This document shows positions 54,651 through 62,975 of a stretch of 64,000 nt of DNA, in pieces. The stretch is from contig NZ_MOBR01000043.1 in NCBI RefSeq assembly GCF_003732705.1, positions 186,001 through 250,000 of the forward strand. The letters run 5' to 3'. Position 1 is the first letter of the stretch, and each line of letters begins with the position of its first letter. Under the pieces are notes generated by a model that searched no databases, was not told the origin of the DNA, and was given only the letters and a program-made list of their open reading frames with translations. Source of the DNA: Pseudomonas frederiksbergensis (GTDB lineage: Bacteria > Pseudomonadota > Gammaproteobacteria > Pseudomonadales > Pseudomonadaceae). The translations under genes were made by a program, and so were the position numbers.

Positions 54651-55169
54651 ATGCGATTACACAAAAAGATTTATCAAGCGCTCTGCCTGAGCGCCCTGGG
54701 ACTGGTCTTGCTGGGCTGCTCGGATAAAGCCAGCACGCCTCAGGCCACGGTAAAACAACTGGCGGACTGGTATCTCAAGAACGGCTTCAAGGAGGGCTAT
54801 AGCGCTTTGTTCAACATCGACGATGCCAAGCCATTGTTTGACCCGGCCATTATTCGTCTGTTGGGCCAGGCAGAAGCCGAACGTGACAGGCAAATCAAAG
54901 CCCATCCCGAAGACAAGCCTTCTTTTGTCGACAACATGTTCATCACCGGTTTCCAGGATCGGGTTGATCGGTATCGGATTACCGACACCCATCAGTGGGG
55001 GGAGATCGCCCATTCACAACTGGCCTGGAGCACGCTGGGCGACAGCACCTTCAATGACACCAAAGTGCTGCTGCGTAAAACGCCGGAAGGCTGGCGCATC
55101 ACCGACATCATCTACGATGAAAATTACCCTGCACACCGGCTGACCGAGGCGCTGAAGATTGATCGATAG
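54651..55169 (+). CDS. Lipoprotein downstream of the adhesin
   Basis: A 172-residue lipoprotein. The signal ends in the lipobox LLGC, cysteine at about residue 23 (LCLSALGLVLLGCSDKAST). The mature part has a DUF3828-like look (VKQLADWYLKNGFKEGYSAL, later KVLLRKTPEGWRITDIIYDE), the fold of small periplasmic NTF2-like lipoproteins. The start is the ATG at 54651 after TAGGTGAGACGAA. It is third in the adhesin unit. By position it resembles SadB, the lipoprotein helper of the Salmonella adhesin SadA, but no sequence relation is claimed. Confidence 0.7.
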   Translation: MRLHKKIYQALCLSALGLVLLGCSDKASTPQATVKQLADWYLKNGFKEGYSALFNIDDAKPLFDPAIIRLLGQAEAERDRQIKAHPEDKPSFVDNMFITGFQDRVDRYRITDTHQWGEIAHSQLAWSTLGDSTFNDTKVLLRKTPEGWRITDIIYDENYPAHRLTEALKIDR

Positions 55170-55170
55170 G

Positions 55171-55260
55171 TCCCGTCGGCGTGAAGATCGCACTCTGGAC
55201 GCGCTCTGCGCCGCGCTCGATTGCCAGCCAGGCGACCTGCTGGAATATCAGCAAGACTGA
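55171..55260 (+). pseudogene. Remnant of an XRE-family (YozG-like) regulator
   Basis: In one frame this reads ...EDRTLDALCAALDCQPGDLL then EYQQD and a stop, exactly the C-terminal end of small Cro/C1-type HTH regulators. No start codon or HTH is present: the frame is closed by a stop just upstream. It is therefore a 3' fragment left by a deletion next to the lipoprotein gene. Confidence 0.6.
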
Positions 55261-55295
55261 GCCTTGCTGATGACGCAGAGCTGTGAAGCAACAGT

Positions 55296-55538
55296 TCAGT
55301 CCGAATCAGCGTTGGTCTTACTGATGTCTAGCGTGTCTTTCAAACCGAATACCTCATAAATCAAGGCGAGCCTGACTTCATCACTCAGTTCGCCTGATTG
55401 CGGTTGTGCTAAAGAGCGCTCCATGCGAGCGACAATTTCACCGTTCAAGCTGCGCCGATTCTCTTTGGCGATGCGTTTTAATTTGAGACGTAAACCATCA
55501 GGCAGTCGAAGAACAAACCTGTCGAGTGCTTTATCCAC
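55296..55538 (-). CDS. Arc-family ribbon-helix-helix DNA-binding protein
   Basis: An 80-residue Arc/Mnt-type repressor. The core DRFVLRLPDGLRLKLKRIAK followed by NRRSLNGEIVARMERSL is the beta strand and two helices of the ribbon-helix-helix fold. I prefer the GTG at 55538, which has AGGAG six bases upstream and places the strand at the N-terminus, as in relatives. An ATG at 55667 would add 43 residues of non-coding appearance. The C-terminal tail is ELSDEVRLALIYEVFGLKDT. The target is unknown; autoregulation is usual for the family. Confidence 0.65.
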   Translation of the reverse strand: MDKALDRFVLRLPDGLRLKLKRIAKENRRSLNGEIVARMERSLAQPQSGELSDEVRLALIYEVFGLKDTLDISKTNADSD

Positions 55539-55807
55539 CACTAACTCCTGGCAACCCTGAGAATGGGGTAGTTTGGTCTCGGGCAGCGTGGGTTTTATGT
55601 AGGATTTTTCCTGCTGGGGCGCTCGAATTTTCTTACGATTGACGCCGCAATCTTCTGATCCGCACAACCACTCCTCAGCTAAGTCTTTGCTTCTGCTCGT
55701 TAATCCCGGACAATCGCGCCCCTGTTTCGGCCAGGGCGCTGCCTGTCGGGTTTTTCCGACTCGTCCTGACCGGGTAGCAACTGACCGGAATGCGGAGATC
55801 CCACCGG

Positions 55808-57088
55808 ATGAATGATCAGGCCAATAGCGTCGACGAGCGCTATGTAGCGGCGAAACCAGTAGTCATTGAAAGCTGGAATCGCCAAGACACCACCTGGATG
55901 CTGGGCCTGTTTGGCACGGCGATCGGGGCCGGCACGTTGTTTTTGCCGATCAACGCGGGCCTCGGCGGTTTCTGGCCGCTGATGGTCCTGGCGCTGTTGG
56001 CGTTTCCCATGACGTTCTACGCCCACCGTGGCCTGACCCGTTTCGTATTGTCCGGTCGCGAAGGCGCGGACATCACTGAAGTGGTGGAAGAACACTTCGG
56101 CATCAAGGCCGGTGCGCTGATCACCTTGCTGTACTTCTTCGCGATCTTCCCGATCCTGCTGATCTACAGCGTGGCGCTGACCAACACCGTGGGCAGTTTC
56201 CTCGAACATCAACTGCACATCATGCCGCCGCCACGGGCGATTCTGTCGTTCGTGCTGATCCTCGGTCTGCTGGCGGTGGTGCGTTGCGGCGAGCAGGTGA
56301 TCGTCAAGGCCATGAGCCTGATGGTCTACCCGTTTATCGTTGCGCTGCTGTTTTTGGCGGTGTTCCTGGTTCCGCATTGGAATGGCGGCATCCTCAGCAC
56401 CGCGTCCACGCTGCCTGAGCCGTCGGCGTTGCTGCACACGTTGTGGCTGGCGATTCCAGTGATGGTGTTCTCGTTCAACCACTCGCCGATCATCTCCGCG
56501 TTCGCGGTGGACCAGAAGCGTCGCTACGGTGAACACGCCGAAGAGCGCAGCTCGCAGATCCTGTCCCGCGCCCACGCCTTGATGGTGGTGATGGTGCTGT
56601 TCTTCGTCTTCAGCTGCGTGCTGACCCTGTCCCCGGCGCAACTGGCCGAAGCCAAGGCGCAGAACCTGTCGATCCTGTCGTACCTGGCCAACCACTTCAG
56701 CAACCCGACCATCGCCTTCGCCGCACCGTTGATTGCGTTCGTGGCGATTTCCAAGTCGTTCCTGGGCCACTACATCGGCGCCAGCGAAGGCTTGAAAGGC
56801 CTGATCGTGAAGAGCGGCAAGCGCCCGTCGCCTAAAGCGCTGGACCGCATGACCGCTGCGTTCATGCTGGTGGTGTGCTGGATCGTCGCCACCCTGAACC
56901 CGAGCATCCTTGGCATGATCGAAACCCTCGGTGGCCCGATCATCGCGGCGATCCTGTTCCTGATGCCGATGTACGCCATCCGTAAAGTGCCGGCCATGGC
57001 GCGGTATCGTGGTCAGGCCTCCAACGTGTTTGTGACGGCGGTAGGTTTGGTGGCGATTTCGGCGTTGATCTATTCGCTGACCGCCTGA
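55808..57088 (+). CDS. HAAAP/SdaC-family serine or threonine transporter
   Basis: A 426-residue permease with eleven predicted helices. WMLGLFGTAIGAGTLFLPIN opens the hydroxy/aromatic amino acid permease fold. FSFNHSPIISAFAVDQKRRY and SKSFLGHYIGASEGLKGLIV are typical of the SdaC/STP branch. It imports L-serine or L-threonine with a proton. The start is the ATG at 55808 (MNDQANSVDERY). It is monocistronic. The last 21 bp of the coding region are duplicated beyond the downstream repeat. Confidence 0.88.
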   Translation: MNDQANSVDERYVAAKPVVIESWNRQDTTWMLGLFGTAIGAGTLFLPINAGLGGFWPLMVLALLAFPMTFYAHRGLTRFVLSGREGADITEVVEEHFGIKAGALITLLYFFAIFPILLIYSVALTNTVGSFLEHQLHIMPPPRAILSFVLILGLLAVVRCGEQVIVKAMSLMVYPFIVALLFLAVFLVPHWNGGILSTASTLPEPSALLHTLWLAIPVMVFSFNHSPIISAFAVDQKRRYGEHAEERSSQILSRAHALMVVMVLFFVFSCVLTLSPAQLAEAKAQNLSILSYLANHFSNPTIAFAAPLIAFVAISKSFLGHYIGASEGLKGLIVKSGKRPSPKALDRMTAAFMLVVCWIVATLNPSILGMIETLGGPIIAAILFLMPMYAIRKVPAMARYRGQASNVFVTAVGLVAISALIYSLTA

Positions 57089-57236
57089 TAGCGCCACATG
57101 ATCGTTCCCACGCTCTGCGTGGGAATGCCTCAAGGGACGCTCCGCGTTCCAGCTGTAGAAAGGGACGCTGAGCGTCCTGGGCTGCATTCCCACGCAGAGC
57201 GTGGGAACGATCTCTATCTATTCGCTGACCGCCTGA
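57068..57236. repeat. 21-bp direct duplication bracketing the intergenic repeat
   Basis: The 21 bp running from ATCTATTCGC to GACCGCCTGA occur at 57068-57088 (the end of the permease gene) and again, identical, at 57216-57236. The GATCGTTCCCACGC repeat lies between the two copies. Confidence 0.85.
57100..57212. repeat. GATCGTTCCCACGC-type intergenic repeat, copy 3
   Basis: Begins GATCGTTCCCACGCTCTGCG and ends CGCAGAGCGTGGGAACGATC, with an inner pair GGGACGCTCCGCG and GGGACGCTGAGCGTCC. It is in the same family as 112-214 and 10379-10489. The gap 57089-57464 contains this element, the duplication and a REP pair, and no gene. Confidence 0.85.
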
Positions 57237-57248
57237 CGCATTCCCCCT

Positions 57249-57338
57249 GTAGGAGCGAGGCTTGCCCGCGAAGAACGATAATGCGGTTGTTCAGATACAC
57301 CGCGTTATCGTTCTTCGCCGGCAAGCCTCGCTCCTACG
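57249..57338. repeat. REP/BIME pair, GTAGGAGCGAGGCTTG type
   Basis: TGTAGGAGCGAGGCTTGCCC and GGCAAGCCTCGCTCCTACGG flank an inner pair AAGAACGATAA and TTATCGTTCTT. Confidence 0.8.
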
Positions 57339-57464
57339 GAAGGGTCGGCGTTTTTTATTGCATGCGCCATGACCCAGAGCACACGCCGAACCCGATAAAC
57401 GGCTAACCTAGAGCCTTCATGGACGCGTCGTAGACGGCCTGTCGATTTTCTCTGGAGACGCTTC

Positions 57465-59111
57465 ATGGCCCGTGCGCTATCCCTTGTCGATACCCCGGGC
57501 CGTTGGCGAGACCTGTTGGCCGGGCTGTCGATTGCCGGTTTGCTGTTGCCGGAAGCGGTGGCCTATTCGAGCATCGCTGCGGTGCCGCCCCAGGCCGGGG
57601 TGATTGCGTTGTTTGCCGGGCTGCTGTGCTACGGACTGCTGGGCACCAGCCGCTTTGCGATTGTGTCCGCGACCTCATCTTCGGCGGCGGTTCTCGCCGC
57701 TGCCACCGCCACGTTGGCCAACGGCGATGCCGGCCTGCGCATGACCCTGGCCATCGGCCTGGTGCTGGTCACCGGCGGGTTCTTCCTGCTGGCCGGGCTG
57801 TTCAAGCTCGGCAGCGTCACTTCCTTTATCGCCAAACCGGTGCTGCGCGGCTTTGCCCTGGGGCTGGCGGCGACCATCATCCTCAAGCAGGTCGCGAGTA
57901 TCGTTGACGTGCACCTGAGCAACGGCAACTTGATCCGTTTCGTCCCGCAATTGCTGGAGCAGTGGCCGCAATGGAACCGTGTCGGCCTGTTGGTCGCCGC
58001 AGTGGCGTTGCTGGTGTTGTGGGTGTGCGCGCGGTTCCGCCGTGTACCGGGCGGTTTACTGGTGGTGGCGCTGGGCATCGCGGCGGGCCAATGGCTGAAC
58101 TTGCAGGCGTACGGTGTGGACCTGATCGGCGTAATCGACCTGAGCCTTGAAGTGCCCCGGCTACCGGTGTTGCCGTTCGCCGACTGGTTGCGCCTTGGGG
58201 AATTGGCGTTTGCCATGGTGATGATTCTGTATGCCGAGTCTTACGGGTCAATCAGCTCTTTTGCCCTTAAGCACGGCGACCGCGTGTCGTCGAACCGCGA
58301 CCTGCTGGCCCTCGGTGCGGCGAATGTGCTGTCCGGCCTGTTCCATGGCATGCCGGCGGGCGCTGGTTATTCCGCGACATCGGCGAACGAGGCGGCGGGT
58401 GCCAGCTCACGTCTGGCCGGTGGGGTAGCGGCGGCGGTGGTGTTGCTGATTGTTCTGACCGTGTTGCCCTATATCGCCCTGACGCCCGAACCGGTGCTGG
58501 CGGCCATCGTGATCCATGCCTTGGCGCGAGGCTTGAGCCTGCAGCCCTTGGGCCGCTATTTCATCTGGCGCCGCGACCGCGTGCTGGTGATCTGCGCGGT
58601 GGCGGCGGTGTTGGTGTTGGGGGTACTGGACGGCTTGCTGGTGGCGGTGGCGATCAGCGTGGTGCTGATGTTGAAACAGATGTCATCAGCGGATATTCAA
58701 GTGCTGGGGCAAATGGGCGGCGGTCATGATTATGTGGATGTGCAACGCCATCCGGATGCCCTGCAAATCCCTGGCGTGCTGATTGTGCGGCCCAGCGAGG
58801 CGCTGTTTTTTGCCAATGTGGAACGGATTCTCGGTGGCGCCCTAAGGCTGGCCCGGCATGCATCGCCGCCCGTGCACACGATCATTCTCAGCCTGGAAGA
58901 ATCGCCGGACCTGGACGGCACCAGCATTGAAGCGCTGGAGGCGTTCTTTTTGCAGGTGCGGGCGGAGGACAAGTTGTTGATTCTGGCGCGGCTCAAGCAT
59001 GAGGCCAAAGCGGTGCTGGCGTTGTTGCCGGCGTTGGAGTTGGAGCAGGTGGTCCTGAGTGGGCTAAGTGTCGACGGTGCGGTCCAACAAGCCCTCAAGC
59101 CCAACACCTGA
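57465..59111 (+). CDS. SulP-family anion transporter with STAS domain
   Basis: A 548-residue transporter. The membrane domain (about 1-410) begins with the family signature LLAGLSIAGLLLPEAVAYSS and includes FHGMPAGAGYSATSANEAAG. The cytoplasmic STAS domain (about 430-545) includes VLIVRPSEALFFANVERIL and LDGTSIEALEAF. It moves sulfate, bicarbonate or dicarboxylates; the substrate cannot be assigned. The ATG at 57465 follows TGGAGACGCTTC. It is convergent with acnB and separated from it by a REP pair. Confidence 0.9.
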   Translation: MARALSLVDTPGRWRDLLAGLSIAGLLLPEAVAYSSIAAVPPQAGVIALFAGLLCYGLLGTSRFAIVSATSSSAAVLAAATATLANGDAGLRMTLAIGLVLVTGGFFLLAGLFKLGSVTSFIAKPVLRGFALGLAATIILKQVASIVDVHLSNGNLIRFVPQLLEQWPQWNRVGLLVAAVALLVLWVCARFRRVPGGLLVVALGIAAGQWLNLQAYGVDLIGVIDLSLEVPRLPVLPFADWLRLGELAFAMVMILYAESYGSISSFALKHGDRVSSNRDLLALGAANVLSGLFHGMPAGAGYSATSANEAAGASSRLAGGVAAAVVLLIVLTVLPYIALTPEPVLAAIVIHALARGLSLQPLGRYFIWRRDRVLVICAVAAVLVLGVLDGLLVAVAISVVLMLKQMSSADIQVLGQMGGGHDYVDVQRHPDALQIPGVLIVRPSEALFFANVERILGGALRLARHASPPVHTIILSLEESPDLDGTSIEALEAFFLQVRAEDKLLILARLKHEAKAVLALLPALELEQVVLSGLSVDGAVQQALKPNT

Positions 59112-59113
59112 CC

Positions 59114-59205
59114 CTGTGGGAGCGAGCTTGCTCGCGATTGCGGTGTATCAGTCAACATTAGTATTGAATGTACTGCCGCTATCGCGAGCAAGCTCGCTCC
59201 CACAG
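59114..59205. repeat. REP/BIME pair
   Basis: CTGTGGGAGCGAGCTTGCTC and GAGCAAGCTCGCTCCCACAG flank inner spacer sequence, just after the SulP gene. Confidence 0.85.
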
Positions 59206-59231
59206 GGGGATTGTGCAGTTCCAGCGGGCAT

Positions 59232-59267
59232 AAAAAAACGCCGCTCCATCTCACGATGGGCGGCGTT
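59232..59267 (-). terminator. Rho-independent terminator of acnB
   Basis: On the minus strand AACGCCGCCCATC, loop GTGA, GATGGAGCGGCGTT is followed by a run of T. It lies 19 bp past the acnB stop codon. Confidence 0.88.
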
Positions 59268-59285
59268 TTCTATTGCGTTGCAGCG

Positions 59286-61895
59286 TTAGGCTTGAATGAC
59301 CGGAATGTTGGCATTCGCAGCAGCTTCACGGAACTCGGCGATCTGGTCGAAGGACAGGTAGCGGTAGACATCGGCCGCCATGCTGTCGATCTTGCCAGCG
59401 TATTCCATGTACTCCTCGACGGTCGGCAGGCGACCCAGGATGGAAGCAACAGACGCCAACTCAGCCGAAGCCAGGTAAACGTTCGCGCCGTCACCCAGAC
59501 GGTTCGGGAAGTTACGGGTCGACGTCGACACCACAGTCGAGTTCGGCTCTACACGTGCCTGGTTACCCATGCACAGCGAGCAACCCGGCATTTCCATGCG
59601 TGCGCCAGCCTTGCCGTAGATGCCGTAGTAGCCTTCTTCGGTCAGTTGGTGAGCGTCCATTTTGGTCGGCGGCGACAGCCACAGACGGGTTGGCAGCTGA
59701 CCCTTGACCTGATCCAGCAGTTTACCGGCAGCGCGGAAGTGACCGATGTTGGTCATGCACGAACCGATGAACACTTCGTCGATCTTCTCGCCAGCAACGC
59801 TGGACAGCAGACGGGCGTCGTCCGGATCGTTTGGCGCGCAGAGCACAGGCTCTTTGATGTCGGCCAGGTCGATTTCGATGATTTCAGCGTATTCGGCGTC
59901 AGCATCGGCCACCATCAGCTCAGGGTTGGCAACCCAGGCTTCCATCGCTTGAGCGCGACGTTCCAGAGTACGTGCATCGCCGTAGCCTTCGCCGATCATC
60001 CAGCGCAGCAGGGTGATGTTGGAGTTCAGGTACTCGGTGATGGAGTCTTTCGACAGCTTGATGGTGCAACCGGCAGCCGAACGTTCAGCCGAAGCGTCGG
60101 ACAGCTCGAAAGCTTGTTCGATGCTCAGGTTGTCCAGGCCTTCGATTTCCAGGATGCGACCGGAGAACGCGTTCTTCTTGCCTTTCTTCTCAACGGTCAG
60201 CAGGCCAGCCTGGATCGCGAAGTAAGGAATGGCGTGAACCAGGTCACGCAGGGTAACGCCCGGTTGCATCTTGCCTTTGAAGCGCACCAGGATCGATTCC
60301 GGCATGTCCAGCGGCATAACGCCGGTGGCTGCGGCAAACGCCACCAGACCGGAACCGGCCGGGAACGAAATGCCCATCGGGAAACGGGTGTGGGAGTCAC
60401 CACCGGTACCGACGGTGTCCGGCAGCAGCATACGGTTCAACCACGAGTGGATGATGCCGTCGCCCGGACGCAGGGAAACGCCGCCGCGGGTCATGATGAA
60501 GTCTGGCAGGGTGTGGTGGGTGGTCACATCGATCGGCTTAGGATAAGCCGCGGTGTGGCAGAAGGACTGCATCACCAGATCGGTCGAGAAGCCCAGGCAC
60601 GCCAGGTCTTTCAGTTCGTCACGGGTCATAGGACCGGTGGTGTCCTGGGAACCGACGGTGGTCATCTTCGGTTCGCAGTAGGTGCCAGGACGAACGCCTT
60701 TGCCTTCCGGCAGACCGCAAGCCTTGCCGACCATTTTCTGTGCCAGGGTGAAACCCTTGCCGGTGTCGACAGGTGCTTCAGGCAGTTTGAACAGATCGGT
60801 TGGGCCCAGGCCCAGTTCAGCACGCGCCTTGTCGGTCAGACCGCGACCGATGATCAACGGAATACGGCCGCCGGCACGAACTTCGTCCAACAGTACCGGC
60901 GTCTTCATTTCGAAGGTGGTCAGGACTTCGTCGGTGCCGTGTTTGCAGACTTTGCCAGCATGTGGGTACAGGTCGATCACGTCGCCCATGTTCATGTTGG
61001 TGACGTCGAACTCGATTGGCAGTGCGCCAGCATCTTCCATGGTGTTGTAGAAGATTGGAGCGATCTTGCTGCCGAAGCAGAAACCGCCAGCGCGCTTGTT
61101 CGGCACGTAAGGCACGTCGTCGCCGAAGAACCACAGGACCGAGTTGGTTGCCGATTTACGCGACGAACCGGTACCGACCACGTCACCGACGTAGGCGATC
61201 GGGAAGCCTTGACCGCGCATTTCTTCGATCTGCTTCATCGGGCCGGTCACGCCTTGGGCGTCAGGCACGATGCCTTCACGGGCCATTTTCAGCATGGCCA
61301 GGGCGTGCAGCGGGATGTCCGGGCGGGACCAGGCGTCCGGGGCAGGGGACAGGTCGTCGGTGTTGGTTTCGCCGGTGACCTTGAACACGCGCAGGCTGAT
61401 CTTGTCGGCCAGGGTCGGACGATTGCGGAACCACTCGCCGTCAGCCCACGACTGGATCACGCCTTTGGCGTGTTCGTTGCCGTTCTTGGCTTTTTCCGCG
61501 ACATCGTGGAACGCATCGAACATCAGCAGGGTGTGCTTGAGTTGAGCGGCAGCGACTGGGGCCAGTTCGGCGCTGTCGAGCAGGTCAACCAGGGTCACGA
61601 TGTTGTAGCCGCCCTGCATGGTGCCGAGCAGTTCAACCGCGCGCTTCTTGTCGATCAGAGGGGAAGTGGCTTCGCCTTTGGCCATGGCAGACAGGAAACC
61701 AGCCTTTACATAGGCTGCTTCGTCCACGCCAGGTGGAATGCGATTGGTGATCAGGTCAACGAGGAAAGCTTCTTCGCCAGCCGGGGGATTCTTCAGCAGC
61801 TCGACCAGGCCTGCAGTTTGTTCGGCGTTAAGCGGCTGGGGAACGATACCCAGTGCTGCACGCTCTTCGATATGTTTGCGGTAGGCTTCAAGCAC
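59286..61895 (-). CDS. acnB: Bifunctional aconitate hydratase 2 / 2-methylisocitrate dehydratase
   Basis: An 869-residue AcnB, the main TCA-cycle aconitase. GTGSSRKSATNSVLWF, VGTGGDSHTRFPMGISFPAG, EVFIGSCMTNIGHFRAAGK and IPGCSLCMGNQARV-type MPGCSLCMGNQARV supply the active-site and [4Fe-4S] cysteine motifs. The HEAT-like N domain has NPPAGEEAFLVDLI. I chose the GTG at 61895 (V/M-LEAYRKHIEERAALG), preceded by GAGGGTAATAACT, because family members begin here. An ATG four codons upstream is the alternative. The 482-bp upstream gap holds a structured leader and a second hairpin. Confidence 0.95.
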   Translation of the reverse strand: MLEAYRKHIEERAALGIVPQPLNAEQTAGLVELLKNPPAGEEAFLVDLITNRIPPGVDEAAYVKAGFLSAMAKGEATSPLIDKKRAVELLGTMQGGYNIVTLVDLLDSAELAPVAAAQLKHTLLMFDAFHDVAEKAKNGNEHAKGVIQSWADGEWFRNRPTLADKISLRVFKVTGETNTDDLSPAPDAWSRPDIPLHALAMLKMAREGIVPDAQGVTGPMKQIEEMRGQGFPIAYVGDVVGTGSSRKSATNSVLWFFGDDVPYVPNKRAGGFCFGSKIAPIFYNTMEDAGALPIEFDVTNMNMGDVIDLYPHAGKVCKHGTDEVLTTFEMKTPVLLDEVRAGGRIPLIIGRGLTDKARAELGLGPTDLFKLPEAPVDTGKGFTLAQKMVGKACGLPEGKGVRPGTYCEPKMTTVGSQDTTGPMTRDELKDLACLGFSTDLVMQSFCHTAAYPKPIDVTTHHTLPDFIMTRGGVSLRPGDGIIHSWLNRMLLPDTVGTGGDSHTRFPMGISFPAGSGLVAFAAATGVMPLDMPESILVRFKGKMQPGVTLRDLVHAIPYFAIQAGLLTVEKKGKKNAFSGRILEIEGLDNLSIEQAFELSDASAERSAAGCTIKLSKDSITEYLNSNITLLRWMIGEGYGDARTLERRAQAMEAWVANPELMVADADAEYAEIIEIDLADIKEPVLCAPNDPDDARLLSSVAGEKIDEVFIGSCMTNIGHFRAAGKLLDQVKGQLPTRLWLSPPTKMDAHQLTEEGYYGIYGKAGARMEMPGCSLCMGNQARVEPNSTVVSTSTRNFPNRLGDGANVYLASAELASVASILGRLPTVEEYMEYAGKIDSMAADVYRYLSFDQIAEFREAAANANIPVIQA

Positions 61896-62016
61896 AGTTA
61901 TTACCCTCATCAGTGGTCCCAAATGGGTGTCCGGGACGCTCGTCGCGAAATGCTCGTACTCATGCGCTGCGTGGCGTTGTGGGCCACTTAGCCAGAATTA
62001 CCGGACATTCCTTACA

Positions 62017-62155
62017 GAAGCTGCTTTCAAAGTTTTACGCCTGCAGAACGGGGAGCTGATGAGGGTTGGCGTAGAGCTTTTCCCCGCTGGAAAAACCCTT
62101 CGCCAACACCGCTCTGAAGGAACGACTGTGCTCGTGACGCTTTGAAAACAGCTTC
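62017..62155 (-). ncRNA. Candidate structured leader of acnB
   Basis: Arms GAAGCTGCTTTCAAAG (62017-62032) and CTTTGAAAACAGCTTC (62140-62155) pair over 16 bases with one wobble. Inside are GTTGGCG (62065-62071) with CGCCAAC (62101-62107), and TTTTCC (62078-62083) with GGAAAA. On the minus strand this precedes acnB by about 120 bases, so it could be part of the 5' untranslated RNA. No known riboswitch family was recognised. Confidence 0.4.
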
Positions 62156-62224
62156 TAACGGACATTGGCGCCTTAAAAGGCTGGCTGATTCTACGGCAAA
62201 AAAAAATTAAAGGTAAGTGAGGGC

Positions 62225-62287
62225 CTATTGGACTTTGGTGGCGTGCCGCGTTGCTGGGCCAACGCGGCCGGCAACAAAGTCCAATAG
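62225..62287. other. Two-stem perfect hairpin in the acnB upstream gap
   Basis: CTATTGGACTTTG (62225-62237) pairs with CAAAGTCCAATAG (62275-62287), 13 bp, and inside it GCCGCGTTG (62245-62253) pairs with CAACGCGGC (62260-62268), 9 bp, both without mismatch. Further small hairpins follow at about 62296-62313 (CCCCTTAACTTTGAGGGG) and 62322-62339 (GTTAG...CTAAC). It could be a terminator-like or regulatory RNA structure for either strand. Confidence 0.5.
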
Positions 62288-62377
62288 ACCTTCCGCCCCT
62301 TAACTTTGAGGGGTGATCAATGTTAGACAAAGGGCTAACATGCCGACCTGTTCTGCTTTCCCGTGTTTTGCCTACCT

Positions 62378-62848
62378 ATGCCCAATCAGACCATCAAGAC
62401 CCCCTGCGTCGGCCTCTGCTCCACCGTTTACGGTGACCTGGTGTGCCGTGGCTGCAAGCGTTTCCACCACGAAGTGATCAACTGGAACGGTTACAACGAG
62501 GAAGAAAAACGCGCGGTGTGGCTGCGTCTTGAGCAACTGCTGTCCCAGGTGATGGCCAGCAAGCTGGAGATTTTCGACCCGCAGCGCCTGCGTTTGCAGC
62601 TCGAGCAACGGAAAATCCGCTTTGTGCCGCATCAATCGGAATATTGCTGGGCCTATCAGTTGATCGCTCGCGGGGCGCGGGTGATCAATAATCTGGAGGC
62701 TTACGGGATGGTATTGATGCCAGAGTTTCGCGACTGGAACCTGCCGGAATTGCGCGATGCCATTGATCGGGAGTTTTTCCTGCTGTCGGAAGCGCATTAC
62801 CAGCGCTATATCGCACCGGGGTTCCTCAAGGACGCCTTCGGCGGCTGA
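62378..62848 (+). CDS. DUF1289 domain-containing protein
   Basis: A 156-residue protein. The N-terminus KTPCVGLCSTVYGDLVCRGC carries the four cysteines of the DUF1289 zinc-ribbon-like motif, followed by KRFHHEVINWNGYNEEEKRA. A C-terminal extension of about 100 residues (YCWAYQLIARGARVINNLEA) is typical of the Pseudomonas version. It is cytoplasmic with no known function. The ATG at 62378 has a poor ribosome-binding site, and the long hairpin region upstream may matter for expression. Confidence 0.85.
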   Translation: MPNQTIKTPCVGLCSTVYGDLVCRGCKRFHHEVINWNGYNEEEKRAVWLRLEQLLSQVMASKLEIFDPQRLRLQLEQRKIRFVPHQSEYCWAYQLIARGARVINNLEAYGMVLMPEFRDWNLPELRDAIDREFFLLSEAHYQRYIAPGFLKDAFGG

Positions 62849-62859
62849 AGCTTAAAAGC

Positions 62860-62953
62860 TTCGCGGGCAAGCCTCGCTCCTACAGGGTATGTGTCGTACA
62901 CAACATTTGTGATCAACACGATCCCTGTAGGAGCGAGGCTTGCCCGCGAAGGC
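62860..62953. repeat. REP/BIME pair, GCGGGCAAGCCTCGCTCCTAC type
   Basis: TTCGCGGGCAAGCCTCGCTC and GAGCGAGGCTTGCCCGCGAA face each other about 55 bp apart, between the convergent DUF1289 and universal stress protein genes. Confidence 0.85.
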
Positions 62954-62975
62954 GTCATTACTGACACAACACCCT

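Noticed and set aside
55700..57193. A 497-residue reading frame on the minus strand, and a similar 488-residue frame at 6460-7926
   Set aside because: Both are antisense to well-supported genes (the permease and the PAS-LuxR regulator) and have shadow-frame composition.
59211..61991. A 926-residue reading frame on the plus strand
   Set aside because: It is fully antisense to acnB, which is certain by homology, and its translation is low-complexity His/Gln/Val-rich sequence typical of shadow frames in GC-rich DNA.
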